DNA of 64,000 bases from Metarhizium brunneum (lineage: Eukaryota > Ascomycota > Sordariomycetes > Hypocreales > Clavicipitaceae), in contig NC_089424.1 in NCBI RefSeq assembly GCF_013426205.1, positions 682,001 to 746,000 of the forward strand, in the 5' to 3' direction. Numbering within the stretch: position 1 is the first letter of the stretch; each line of letters opens with the position of its first letter. Both the position numbers and the translations under genes were made by a program. The notes beneath the pieces are model-generated. The model had not been told where the DNA came from and ran no database searches. It worked only from the letters and a program-made list of their open reading frames with translations. Shown piece after piece: positions 1-9,899 of this stretch.

Positions 1-1953
1 ATCTTTGGCATCACGCCACTTCGAGTTCCCATCGATCCAGCTGAGGAGGTGGCAGAAGCCATAGAAGAGCTGCAGTACCGGTCAGAGGAACAGGCAGCGT
101 ACACTCACCTCGGTTTACACCGAATCAGTCAACTCGGACAAACGGCTGCAGCAGCTTGCCGGTTCCAGACGTTGCTCGTCGTTGAGCCCAATGAGTCGGA
201 GATTCAAGGGACATGGTTTTGCGACCATGAGATCATCTACGATTCTATCGAGCCTAGGCATCATTCATTGACGTTGAAATGCCTAGTCAAGCCCAGATTC
301 GTAGATGTGACGGCAATTTTCCACCAGTCAATCTTGCCTGACGCCCAGAAGCAAGACATCTTGCTGCGATTCCAACACATTTTCCAGCAAATTCATACGT
401 CTGACGCCCCGGACTCTACCATAATGGATATTGACACGGAAACCCCGCAAAATTTCGACGGTATTCAACATTCGAGCCTGTTTGTGAAAAACGTTGGCAG
501 TGACTACACAACAGCCAATCAGCTGCATAACAGAGATATTTTCTTATGCAACTCGCCCAAGAGCGAAATTAATCATAGCCCAAGTATGGTTGAACATGCT
601 CTAGAAGAAGTAGCTCAAGCTCAAAACTCGTCGTGTCGGACCGGCACAAGATTGGAAAGCCAGCAGCTTGCTCAGGCATCAGAAGCAGTAAACCTTGTGG
701 CTGAGATAGATCGATACGATGGCACCATAGCAATTGCGCAGCAGGAAGAACTTGCTAGTGCCAAAAGAAGCTCACGAGCCGACGACCTGTATTTCAAGCC
801 GCATGCCGGCATGTCAATTACGGTATTTCTAACCGGCTCCAACGGCTTTATCGGAACAGAGGTTCTTCGCCAACTTCTTGAGAATCACAATATTCGCCGC
901 GTCATTGCCCTGGTGCGCGGTAGCTCAGCGCAGGAAGCGAGAAGCCGCACAATCGATTCTGCAAAAAAGGCACTATGGTGGACGGACGGCCATGGTGAAA
1001 AGCTTGATGTGTGGCCTGGCGACCTATCACTGCCGCACTTGGGGCTTGATTCTGAGCACTGGAGCATTCTTGAAGACGGCACGACAGTCGACGCGGTTAT
1101 TCACAACGGAGCTTCGGTGCACTGGCTGAAGAGCTACGCGGCTTTGGAAGGAACCAACGTCCGGTCGACGGCAGAATTGCTGCGTATTGCGGTAAAGACG
1201 CCCCATGTGAGATTTACATATGTCTCGAGCGGCAGGTACCAGGACCCCGTGGAGGAAGTTGAGGAACAAGTGGCGATGCAGTTTGCTGCAGGGGGCATCC
1301 CCTACAGCCAGACCAAGTTTGTCGCCGAGTCTCTTGTCAGGCGCGCGGCAGCACGCATTCCGTCTAGACTTTCGAATCTCGCAGTTGCTAGCTTGGGGCT
1401 TGTGATTGGCACGCCGACCGAGGGCGTTGTTAACTCGGATGATTACATCTGGCGACTGGTTGCGGCGTGTATCAAGGCGGGTGTGTGCAATGCCGATGAA
1501 CTCGATAAGTGGTTTCCGGTCTCCGATGTGGCACGTACGGCGAGTATCATAGTTGATACGGTGTTGGAGCCTGTGACAACATCTGCTCCTGTGAAACAAG
1601 TCACTGGTGGAATTACGTGGCGGGAGATTTGGGATATTGTCACGGAAATGGGTTATACTATCGAAAGTAGGCCTGCCATGGATTGGATGAGGGCTATTCG
1701 TCAGGACATTGAAGTTGAGAGAGAGCATCACCCTCTTTGGACGCTGGCGCAAATGATTGAAGGGAGCATCGACAACAAAGAGCCCATGTGGGCAGCGAGT
1801 TGGTGCGGAAACCAAGCTGCATCCGTGAGGTTAAAGGGGGCTGTAAAACACAGCATTCAGTTCCTGGGTGAGATTGGTTTCATCCCAAAGTCTGGTCTCA
1901 AGGTCCAAGAGCAAGTACATAAAATACATAGAGGTGCGTTTTCTAGATCATAG
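1..1953 (+). CDS. NRPS C-terminal part: condensation end plus terminal thioester reductase (5' partial)
   Basis: The frame is open from base 1, so the gene begins outside the window; the stop is the TAG at 1951-1953. Residues 1 to about 140 read like the end of a fungal condensation domain, with a PLRVPID stretch and a FQTLLVVEP stretch. About 130 residues of low-complexity linker follow, then a Rossmann-type reductase with the nucleotide-binding motif TGSNGFIG, a YSQTKF catalytic Tyr-Lys segment and a C-terminal substrate region, as in the Lys2/thioester-reductase family (Pfam NAD_binding_4). Such domains release the peptidyl thioester as an aldehyde or alcohol using NADPH. I see no carrier motif (LGGDS type) between the two domains, which is unusual because the reductase normally acts on an adjacent carrier. 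The next gene is a convergent alpha/beta hydrolase. Domain identity is firm; the product is unknown. Confidence 0.85.
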   Translation: MFGITPLRVPIDPAEEVAEAIEELQYRSEEQAAYTHLGLHRISQLGQTAAAACRFQTLLVVEPNESEIQGTWFCDHEIIYDSIEPRHHSLTLKCLVKPRFVDVTAIFHQSILPDAQKQDILLRFQHIFQQIHTSDAPDSTIMDIDTETPQNFDGIQHSSLFVKNVGSDYTTANQLHNRDIFLCNSPKSEINHSPSMVEHALEEVAQAQNSSCRTGTRLESQQLAQASEAVNLVAEIDRYDGTIAIAQQEELASAKRSSRADDLYFKPHAGMSITVFLTGSNGFIGTEVLRQLLENHNIRRVIALVRGSSAQEARSRTIDSAKKALWWTDGHGEKLDVWPGDLSLPHLGLDSEHWSILEDGTTVDAVIHNGASVHWLKSYAALEGTNVRSTAELLRIAVKTPHVRFTYVSSGRYQDPVEEVEEQVAMQFAAGGIPYSQTKFVAESLVRRAAARIPSRLSNLAVASLGLVIGTPTEGVVNSDDYIWRLVAACIKAGVCNADELDKWFPVSDVARTASIIVDTVLEPVTTSAPVKQVTGGITWREIWDIVTEMGYTIESRPAMDWMRAIRQDIEVEREHHPLWTLAQMIEGSIDNKEPMWAASWCGNQAASVRLKGAVKHSIQFLGEIGFIPKSGLKVQEQVHKIHRGAFSRS

Positions 1954-2570
1954 TTATAATCATATGACATACAGCTGCTAGTCCCGCGCTCACTTGGAAA
2001 GAAGACACGGATTGGCCTTCAAGTGAATTGCCTCACTCGGCCAGAGATTCTGTAAATCAAGCAGAAGTCATGGTAAGTAGCACGCACTTGGTGCTGGGAT
2101 CTTGTCCATCCCGCTCCAAAAACGCCATCAAGCTCGCTGTGATGCATCATTATGTTAGCAGAATCTGACATACACTCCAGCGCAAATTGCGCTGCTAAGT
2201 TGAGACATCGAGGTATGATTCTGATAGATTGGTGAGATATGGATGCTGCTTTGTTAGGATACATCGAAATATTAAGATATGGCAACAGCAACTTTCTTCC
2301 TATACTCATTTACCCCGTCTTGAGTTTCCTGACATCCGTTCAAAGGTCGGAAACTCCCTCCCTGGTAGGGTCTTGTAGCTGACATGACTACATGGGAAAA
2401 TAGACACTTCAGCTTTGACCGGGTTCGAAAAAGCTGACGAGTTGGTTACAGATTATGCAATAGTTCTTTTTGGGGGATATTTCTGAATATCCTTTGATGA
2501 GAATGTTTTGTGTAATTGGATAACTGTCTCTAGATACCATCTCAGGAAGCATTGTGTTTGGGTTCTTAAA
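1954..2570. other. Intergenic, 3' sides of two convergent genes
   Basis: This stretch separates the stop codons of the NRPS end and the hydrolase. The longest open frame (2019-2309, minus strand) has no recognisable motif, and I see no gene here. Confidence 0.5.
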
Positions 2571-3628
2571 TTATTCCAGCCATTTCTCGACCAACCAGTC
2601 TGCAGCCTCAAGTATAACAGGATCCTGCGAGCCCTTCCAGTCCTCTGTAATGGCCATATCGCAGCAATGATCCAGGCCCTTGACAATATCTAGCCGCACC
2701 GGCCGCTGTTGCTGTTTCATTGTCTCCTGAAAAGTGAGCGAAGTTTCAATAGGCACGACAGTATCTTCATCGGCGTGCAGCACCCAAATGCGCTCTGGAA
2801 GCTTGGCGCCTTGCTTAACACGACGGTTCAACCACACAGCCGCATCATCATCCAGCTTGCCTCCGGGATTGAACAGCTCCGGGAACAAGCCGGCACGCGC
2901 AACCCATGCCCCGAAGCCATCACGCTCCGCTCCAGGCATCGTCACGATCGGTTCCTTCATAAATTTCTCAAGCTGGTCCTTGACAGTATTGTCATTTGCA
3001 GGGAACGCGGCATCCGGCAAGCAGCCTGGGTTTGGCGCACCGACAGCTCGGCTGCCTCGGCGCCACCAGTCGGTGTCGAAATCGATCATCGGATACATAA
3101 GACTGAGGGACCGGTAAGAGTCTGGGTGCGCCAGAGCAGAAGACAGGGCGAGGTAAGCACCCGAGGAGCCTCCATGGAGCAGAATCCGCGACAAATCGAC
3201 CTGGAAGCCTGGCGTCCTCTCGGCCAGTACCTTGGGGAATGAGGAGTGCAGCCACTCATGGAAAGCCTCGGCGTCTTCTTGAACAGCTACAAGGCCATCC
3301 TTGTGAGGGAGTAGAGTGTGGTCCGGGGACACGATGATGGCTGAATGTTTCTTTGCAAGCTGGAGGAGCAGGGGTGGGAAAAAGAGGGCGAACAAGCCAT
3401 GCCCTGCGACTAGATACCCGCCATGCCAATTTATTATTACTGGACTAGGCTTCGGAGGAGCCTCTTTGGGAAGCAGTATGTGCGCCAAAATTGGGTGATT
3501 GTCTCGTGTTACGAATCTGTGGACTGGTCAGCATCAAGAGTTTCGGAATAATGGGTGGCATCATACGGTTCGTCAATAATTTTGAAATCATTAAAGATTT
3601 CATCTGTCTGTGGGACTATTTTGTCCAT
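2571..3628 (-). CDS. Alpha/beta hydrolase (Abhydrolase_3 type), two exons
   Basis: The model is exon 3567-3628 joined to exon 2571-3516. It has a GTATGA...CACAG intron at 3517-3566 and gives 335 residues. The ATG at 3628 is supported because splicing joins the N-terminus in frame to the conserved core. The hydrolase signature is complete: an oxyanion-hole HGG (NWHGGY), the nucleophile elbow GGSSG, an acid in HADEDTVVP and a histidine in GLDHCCD. There is no signal peptide, so a cytosolic esterase or amidase-like role is likely. It ends facing the NRPS reductase. Hydrolases of this kind are common tailoring enzymes in fungal metabolite clusters; EasP of lysergic-acid-amide clusters is one. Family assignment is firm; the link to a product is inference. 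Confidence 0.85.
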
Positions 3629-5799
3629 TTTGAACGAAAATTTGGCCGTGTTTGAAAGTATTTGCAGTGGATGAGGCAACAAGACGAGGGCAGGCAGTCC
3701 CTGACTTTATATATATGTATTCCACTAGCAGGGGTTCCTTTTCGTTGATTACATAGGTATTTCAATGTTCTGTTAGCTTCGGCCTTTGATGGTTCCATAC
3801 GTGACATTCGGGGTCTCGACGTCATACGCAGGCGAGATGGTAAGCGAGCAGCCGAGATAATGGCCCGGGTCAAACAGATGTGGCCGGACGTAGGCATACA
3901 GCCGATTTCCGTGTCCGGCGCATCACGCCATGCGATAATGCGCGTTGAATTGTTTACATATAATCGTTGCATGCGATCGCGGGAGGAGTGGTGGCGGCAC
4001 GGCTGTTTTCGGTTCATGTTGTGAAACTGTGGTTCCCATGAAATTCACACGCCGCGTGAATTTACTCTAGAAACGCACTATACAGCACTAATAAAAAAGG
4101 GCTGGGATATTATTTCAGCGCATAAGGTAAGAACCTACTAAATCTAAGCAATTTTAAGTACCCGTTGAAGAATACTAAACCTGGACCTTATTATAGGAAT
4201 ACCTTTTTTAAAAGTAAATCTTCTACGAGTAACCTATATAAAGCTTTGTCTAGCTTCATGTATGTTATTACTTTTACCTAGGCATACACGACATGTGCAT
4301 GTATAGTACTCACTATACAAGTGTAATATACTTGTGTTTTGTGAGATTGAGATGGGAGTAGTAGTTACTATAAGCTTGTTGGCCACTTTATAGCTGATAT
4401 TACTAGAAATGCTATGACATGGGCCTAGAAAGTAGCGAAAATGGAACGGGAAATCTAGTACATCTTAATACTGGTGGTTTTAATTTGTCAATCCGTTCCG
4501 CACACCAGGCACCTAATAGAGTCTGGTCTAGTAGTCTGTGCCTTTGTAGCAGGTGAAGTACAAAGTTGGTGGGTGATTTCGATTGCAACTGTCCGCCTTC
4601 GGTTTAGACTGTCCGATTTTGTGGGCAGAGACTACTCTATTCCATCTCTTAATTGATAACTTCGGTCAACGTTGTCATTGTTGCTAGACCAGGTCTAAGC
4701 TATGAGTCGCCATGGAACTAGCGTTATTATGAAGCAAGACTATAATTGGGTTAAGCAGACAGGCTGATGTTCAAATGTTCAATGTTTCTCTGTCAGAGCA
4801 GATGGACCGACACTCCTCTGTCTGTCACTAAACTTGGTAGCAGCATCGGAAACTTGACACTGTCATCATGGCTAGGGGCCTACACACCATCACAAGAGTC
4901 TCATCAAACGCTCATCCAACATATTCAAATTTACTGAGATTATCCCCTAATCATCGCACTCCGGTGCCCCCTGAACCTACTGGTAAAATCTTGTCATCCA
5001 ACTTTGTGTCAGTTGAATACTCTGACCAACCCCTTCCATACACACACATCTCCGTGGATGCCTTGTAAATCTAATCGGTGTCTCGTGACAGCAGCAGCAG
5101 TGTTGGTCATACAAGGTTTGCCCATGCTACACTTCAATGATGAGATGATGTGGCAGATACTTTGTCTCAAACTTTAAAAGTGACAAGGAGGTCTGGAAAG
5201 TATTGACACCAACGAGACATTGGATAGCTGACGGTATGACAGAAAGTCCATGATAATGCTAGCTATATAGAGACCGCAGTCTGTCTAATTCCTAGGCGCC
5301 GTCATTTTGCGATTCGCCGAGTAAAAAGGCAAAATGCCTTGTTCATCTGCTTTATTGGCAACAGCGTAGATAGTGAGTGTTTTTTCCTTCCTAAACTTTT
5401 CGCCTAGTATCTGCAACGCAGTAATGACGACTGGCTATAGCCAAATACATTTTTGGCGTGGCTTAAGATTTTGGGCCGAGAACTTGGCATCTTGGGGACG
5501 TGGAATGGTCCAAGGATTCTTTGCTTCTCTCACACTTCGCCCGAGGGTCGCACGATCAAGAAGACAGTCTCGCTATCACACATCTCGATTTTTTTTGGAC
5601 AAAAATAAGGCTCTTGGTTTTTGAACCAAAGGAGTGGAATTATTCAAATACTAAATACTCGTATAATCCTGCCCAAGGCAGGCAGTAGCATAATGATTGC
5701 TTTCGCCTTGAAAGGGCGACTTCATCTTGACACGTCCCTAACTATTATTTCCAGCCCAATCTGTAGAGTTACCAGCCACAATCAAGAAACTTGTGTACT
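3629..5799. other. AT-rich gene-poor stretch
   Basis: About 2.2 kb rich in TA steps, with only short open frames and no recognisable domain. The first 200 bases upstream of 3628 probably hold the hydrolase promoter. The rest resembles decayed, RIP-affected repeat DNA, but I could not identify a parent element. Confidence 0.45.
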
Positions 5800-6735
5800 T
5801 CAAGGGTTCTTAATCCCGGGCATCCAGTCCGAGTACATAATAACCTCACTTTTGCGTTGTGCGGACGAATTAACGTCCTCAGCATCGGCCAGCATCGCTT
5901 CACTCATGCTTTGCTCCCTTTTATCATTGCGAGTGACAAACCCATTGAAGAAGGCAGTCGCCCCGTAATGTGGCATACGATAATGTTGCGGAGTGTCAGG
6001 ATTCTTGCCAGAAATTATCCACTCGCCGCTTTGTCCCTCTACAACAACACCAGGCTCGGGGGCCTTTACCTCGCCATCGTCGTAAATGTTCTTTGCTTCG
6101 TTGAAAAGGGCGGCCATTCCAACTTTCCCGTCCAGCGTACACTATACGTAGGCAGTAATAAGGACACCGGGCTCGACAAAGTCTTTGTTGAAGTTATACA
6201 TGGGTTGTTCGTTTGGGCCGCGGAACAGAATTGCAGCGTGATAGAATTTGGATTCGTCTTTGATCTTGCCTTAGTAAACCTCAAACTCAGACTCCACTCT
6301 AACCTTGAGAGAGATATTATTCTGCTATCCGTCGAGCCTAATATAAGAATAAAGCCGGTAATTGCCGTCCACGTAAGGCCGGTCCCCCGTCAAGTCTTTT
6401 ATCAAGGTTTGGGGGTTTGGAATTACCCACGATTTCCTGATCAGATTGAACGGAGATGGTGTTGTGTATGCATTCATAAGGCTCTGAGTATTCTGATCAC
6501 GGGCAGACAGGATAGCGTTAGACCAATTTCTGGTCTCGTCTAGGCCTTTTCCGAGTTCTGGAGGGTATTTCGGGGGGAGCCGCTTTGGGTTCCGACGCAG
6601 GATCTCCTGCCACAGCTTACACTGCTCTGACGCCAGTTCTGTATCCGGACGTAGAGGAAAGAATTCATTTTCGAGTTGTTCGGGGGTTGCTTTGTGCAAC
6701 GGAACAGCTTCAACCCCTGAGGATCCGGCAGACAT
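5800..6735 (-). pseudogene. Unrecognised gene interrupted by three in-frame stops
   Basis: One reading frame runs from an ATG at 6735 to a TGA near 5800, about 310 codons, with acceptable coding character throughout. It is broken by TAG (just after residue 136), then TAA, then TAG, all in the same frame. The three stops would be CAG, CAA and CAG before a single C-to-T change at CpA. That is the pattern of repeat-induced point mutation. Explaining them instead by introns would need three separate phase-preserving introns around the stops. I do not recognise the family: there is no signal peptide or transmembrane segment, and the middle part has an RGPNEQP motif. The gene lies inside AT-rich DNA, which fits RIP. 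Loss of function is likely; its original role is unknown. Confidence 0.6.
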
Positions 6736-7838
6736 TGTATCAAAGTAATAAGAAATTCAGCATATATAATGCTAGTAGATTACCACAATATCAGACAATA
6801 GTTACTCTCGTAAGGTCTGGACAAGCTTTGGCTGCCTCACCCTCTTCTCATCTTCCAAAACTTAAAGTATAGCATTCTATCTGGGGCTGGTCACATGCTA
6901 TTCAGGTTAGGCATTTCTTCATCAGGCCACTTTTCAATATCTGGACGTTTCGGTTGGCCTACAACCTAAACTAAAAAACATATATCAGCTAAGTTTGAGT
7001 TACTTGTAGAAACTAACAAGCTGATTAATACACTTTTCCCTAAACTTTTGAGTGTTTTTTGGACTATTTAAGAGTCTAATATAGTGGACTTATACTGTAA
7101 CCCAAGGCTTCTCAAATTTAATCTCTTTCCCTTCTTGGGGGAACTGCTTGTTTAATGGTGTACACCACACTGCTTATAAGGTCAACTGGTGCATGATGGG
7201 CATGTGCTGGACACATCCCCCCCCCCTTTCCCCTCCGGGTGAATTCATACGTACATATATACTGCCAGCCTTGCCGGTTTACTTGATGTGCATAGGCAGT
7301 CATTAGAAAATGTTGAGTTTATTTTAGATTCCTCGTGTGACGGTTTGGTGACGCGTAGCAAGCATGCACGGCAAAGCCGGGTTGGATATGCAGTCAACAC
7401 AACCACTACCTACCAAGTCGTATTGCAACCGAATAATTGATAGACGAGTGGGTAACACTCTAGCTACGCATCACAAAATTCATGATACCACATACTCTAA
7501 CACATTAGCCTTAATATCGTACAGATCATCTGGGTTTATGTTTACTTCCAGGCTCCGATCGGCGGCGTATTGCTGCAGCCAAAATCTACGCTTGCCGCTA
7601 CATAGTTATAGCCTTGCTACAATAAAAGCATCTAGGAATCTCGTTCTTGCTAGCGATCTTTGAAACAAAAATTATTCACAATCCGATGGGTTATCCGTCT
7701 TTTCCTTATACTCGTACATCGTTAACTACAAGTCCTTACTCCAAAATTGCCATGGTATAGTACCAAGTTCAGTACCGAGACATTACTCCATCTATGGTAT
7801 TTCCTAACATTGTTTCATTAAACGGACACATTTTGGTA
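6736..7838. other. AT-rich intergenic stretch
   Basis: No supported gene. It contains a homopolymer C tract near 7214-7227 and many TA-rich segments. I see no repeat boundaries or terminal inverted repeats. Confidence 0.4.
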
Positions 7839-9882
7839 TCAATTACTTTTATCCCCCTTAATAAAATTCCCGAAACGCTTGTCGAAAGCCCGTGCCTCCT
7901 TCAGAAGCTTCGTCACGTCGTGGCGCTTATAACCGCGATCACGAATCAGGCTCTCAGCAATCGGATTCAGTAGCTCCAGAATATCAATGACATGCGGCAC
8001 CGTTTCTCGAGTAACAGCACCTATTGCCTCGAGCATTCTACTCGTGACGGTGGTGTTTTTGCTTCCCAACCATGTTAGTGCTCCACGGGCAAGAAATGGG
8101 ATGGAATGCGGCAGCCTTACATGATCGCGGCAAACTTTGACGAACAAAGCATCAAGATGCTCGGTCCCATTGCGTTGATGAGTATCCACCACCTCTTTCC
8201 AAATCGTTTACGTTCGTGGAAATCGGCCCGCAGCTGCGACTTCTCCCGGGGGCCGGCCGTCTTCCATTGCGGATGTGTGTTTTCCAGAATATCATCAATC
8301 ATGGAGCTGATTGTGCCCCTGCCCACTGTCATCGGCTTGATGCCGCCGGCGGCTCCTCTTTTCCATTTGACATAGGTATTTTCATACTCCAAGTGGAGCA
8401 GCACCATGGCCATCCTGCTCCGGATGGCGTCATCCTTCATCCGCATATCGAGGCGACAGAGACACGAGTACGCTTTTTGTAGCTTTTCATATTCGCAGCG
8501 ACTGGCTCTTTGGTATGGAGGCGGCACTGTTTTGTGCCACAAACCATCTGTCGCCCAGCGCTGGAGGTTCATTTCTAGGAGAGAAAGGTAGTCCGATCGA
8601 ATGGACGTACGACCTGCCGAGATGACCTTTTGCATAGCTGGGTCGGACAGGGTGCCTTCCGTGCAATCGACGACGGCTTGTCCATCATTGCTGTCAGGGT
8701 TTGCGGTACCAAAAGGCCAGGTCGTCTGTGAAACAGACTGGGCCGGTGAAGTGTTCCGTGAGCTGCGCGACTCCATCTCTTCCGTCGCCTGCCAGCTTCC
8801 ATTCAATGAAGCAGATGAGGATTCACTCAGTTGAGTCAGGTCCCTGGGAGTTGTGTTCTCTGTATAGCTGACAGGCGGGCAGGTAGGCAAAGTATTCGGC
8901 GACTCGACATAATATTCGCCAGCATATTCATTCACATCGCTGCCTGTCCATCGCTCATTATTTTCATGGGGTATCGTCTCCACGTTTGGAAATACCATGG
9001 AAGCATTCGAAGAGCTCGTGCTAACTGCGGCTATAATCGATATTAGCCACGTCTCATCCACGATAAAGTTCTCGGATCATGTACATACTATCATAAGACA
9101 TACTAGAGTTGTCGAAGAACATGCCAGTACTACCCAGTTGTAGAGAACCGGTTGATTCAAGGCCATGAACGCCCACCTTTTAAGATACTGGGTTAGCTTT
9201 GTTTGTGTAAAATGCAATCTTGGGCCTTGATTCACACCAGAAATGGGTCCACCCCGACTGTGTTGAAGCCATCTCCCGAAAAGCCGTTTTCTTCGGTACA
9301 GTCCATGTCCTGAGCATGACTGACGTTATTCCACTTTGAAATCTCCATGTATTTAGACAGTTCTTCGTCCGGGATTGTCAGGGACTCAACGCCTGTGAGT
9401 TGTGTCGAGTCTGTTGGGAAGATGATTGGCGCATTGGGTGTCTCCGTCAATCCGGCGGCCTGCTGATTCTGGGATAGTATGGACAATTCCGGACTCAAAT
9501 ACCGCTGAACGGAATGTTCCGATGCTGTCTCACTACTTTTAGGAACCATGATTTAGTTTGTAGCCCTCTAGCCTACGCCATGTCGAAATACTGAAGCTCA
9601 CCATGTTGATTGGTCGGAATCAAGAACGAGTATTGGTTTAGCCGACGAAGTGTCCTCAATGGCCTCTCCCCTTAGGTCAATTCGAAAGGGCCTCAATCGG
9701 CTAGCGAGGGTAGAAATAACCGTGACATCGCGTTCGTCAAGCAAGGACTTTATGGCGTCGATAAAGAGACATAAATTGTCTAGGTTCGGGGTGCAAGGAG
9801 TTAGCAACTGCTCCACGGACGAGTCCATCATGGATAGAAACAAAGAGCACGCTCCAGAAGCAAGAATTACGCACGATTGCAA
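7839..9882 (-). CDS. Conserved hypothetical protein, five exons visible, 5' end unresolved
   Basis: Five exons join in phase: about 9602-9882, 9238-9535, 9104-9176, 8121-9030 and 7839-8061, giving at least 595 residues. The introns are GT-AG; the last (8062-8120) has an ACTAAC branch site and fuses an ALMLCSSK-type segment to KNTTVTS in frame, so the apparent frame change there is only an intron. The N-terminal part is helical. The centre is Ser/Thr/Gln-rich and probably disordered. The C-terminal third carries a conserved-looking block with SDYLSLLEMNLQRW, MVLLHLEYENTY and RKRFGKRWW. I recall similar blocks in uncharacterised fungal proteins but know no function for them. The start codon is not clear, because a stop at 9895-9897 precedes the first exon in frame and a further upstream exon is likely. 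No DNA-binding motif is visible. Confidence 0.6.
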
Positions 9883-9899
9883 ACCCGAATTATCTCATG

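Noticed and set aside
1027..1815. 262-codon minus-strand frame under the NRPS reductase
   Set aside because: It lies antisense to a clearly conserved domain and has no motif; it is a shadow frame.
8060..8200. Apparent frameshift between the two C-terminal frames of the unknown protein
   Set aside because: A GTAAGG...GGGAAG intron at 8062-8120 with an ACTAAC branch site joins both frames in phase.
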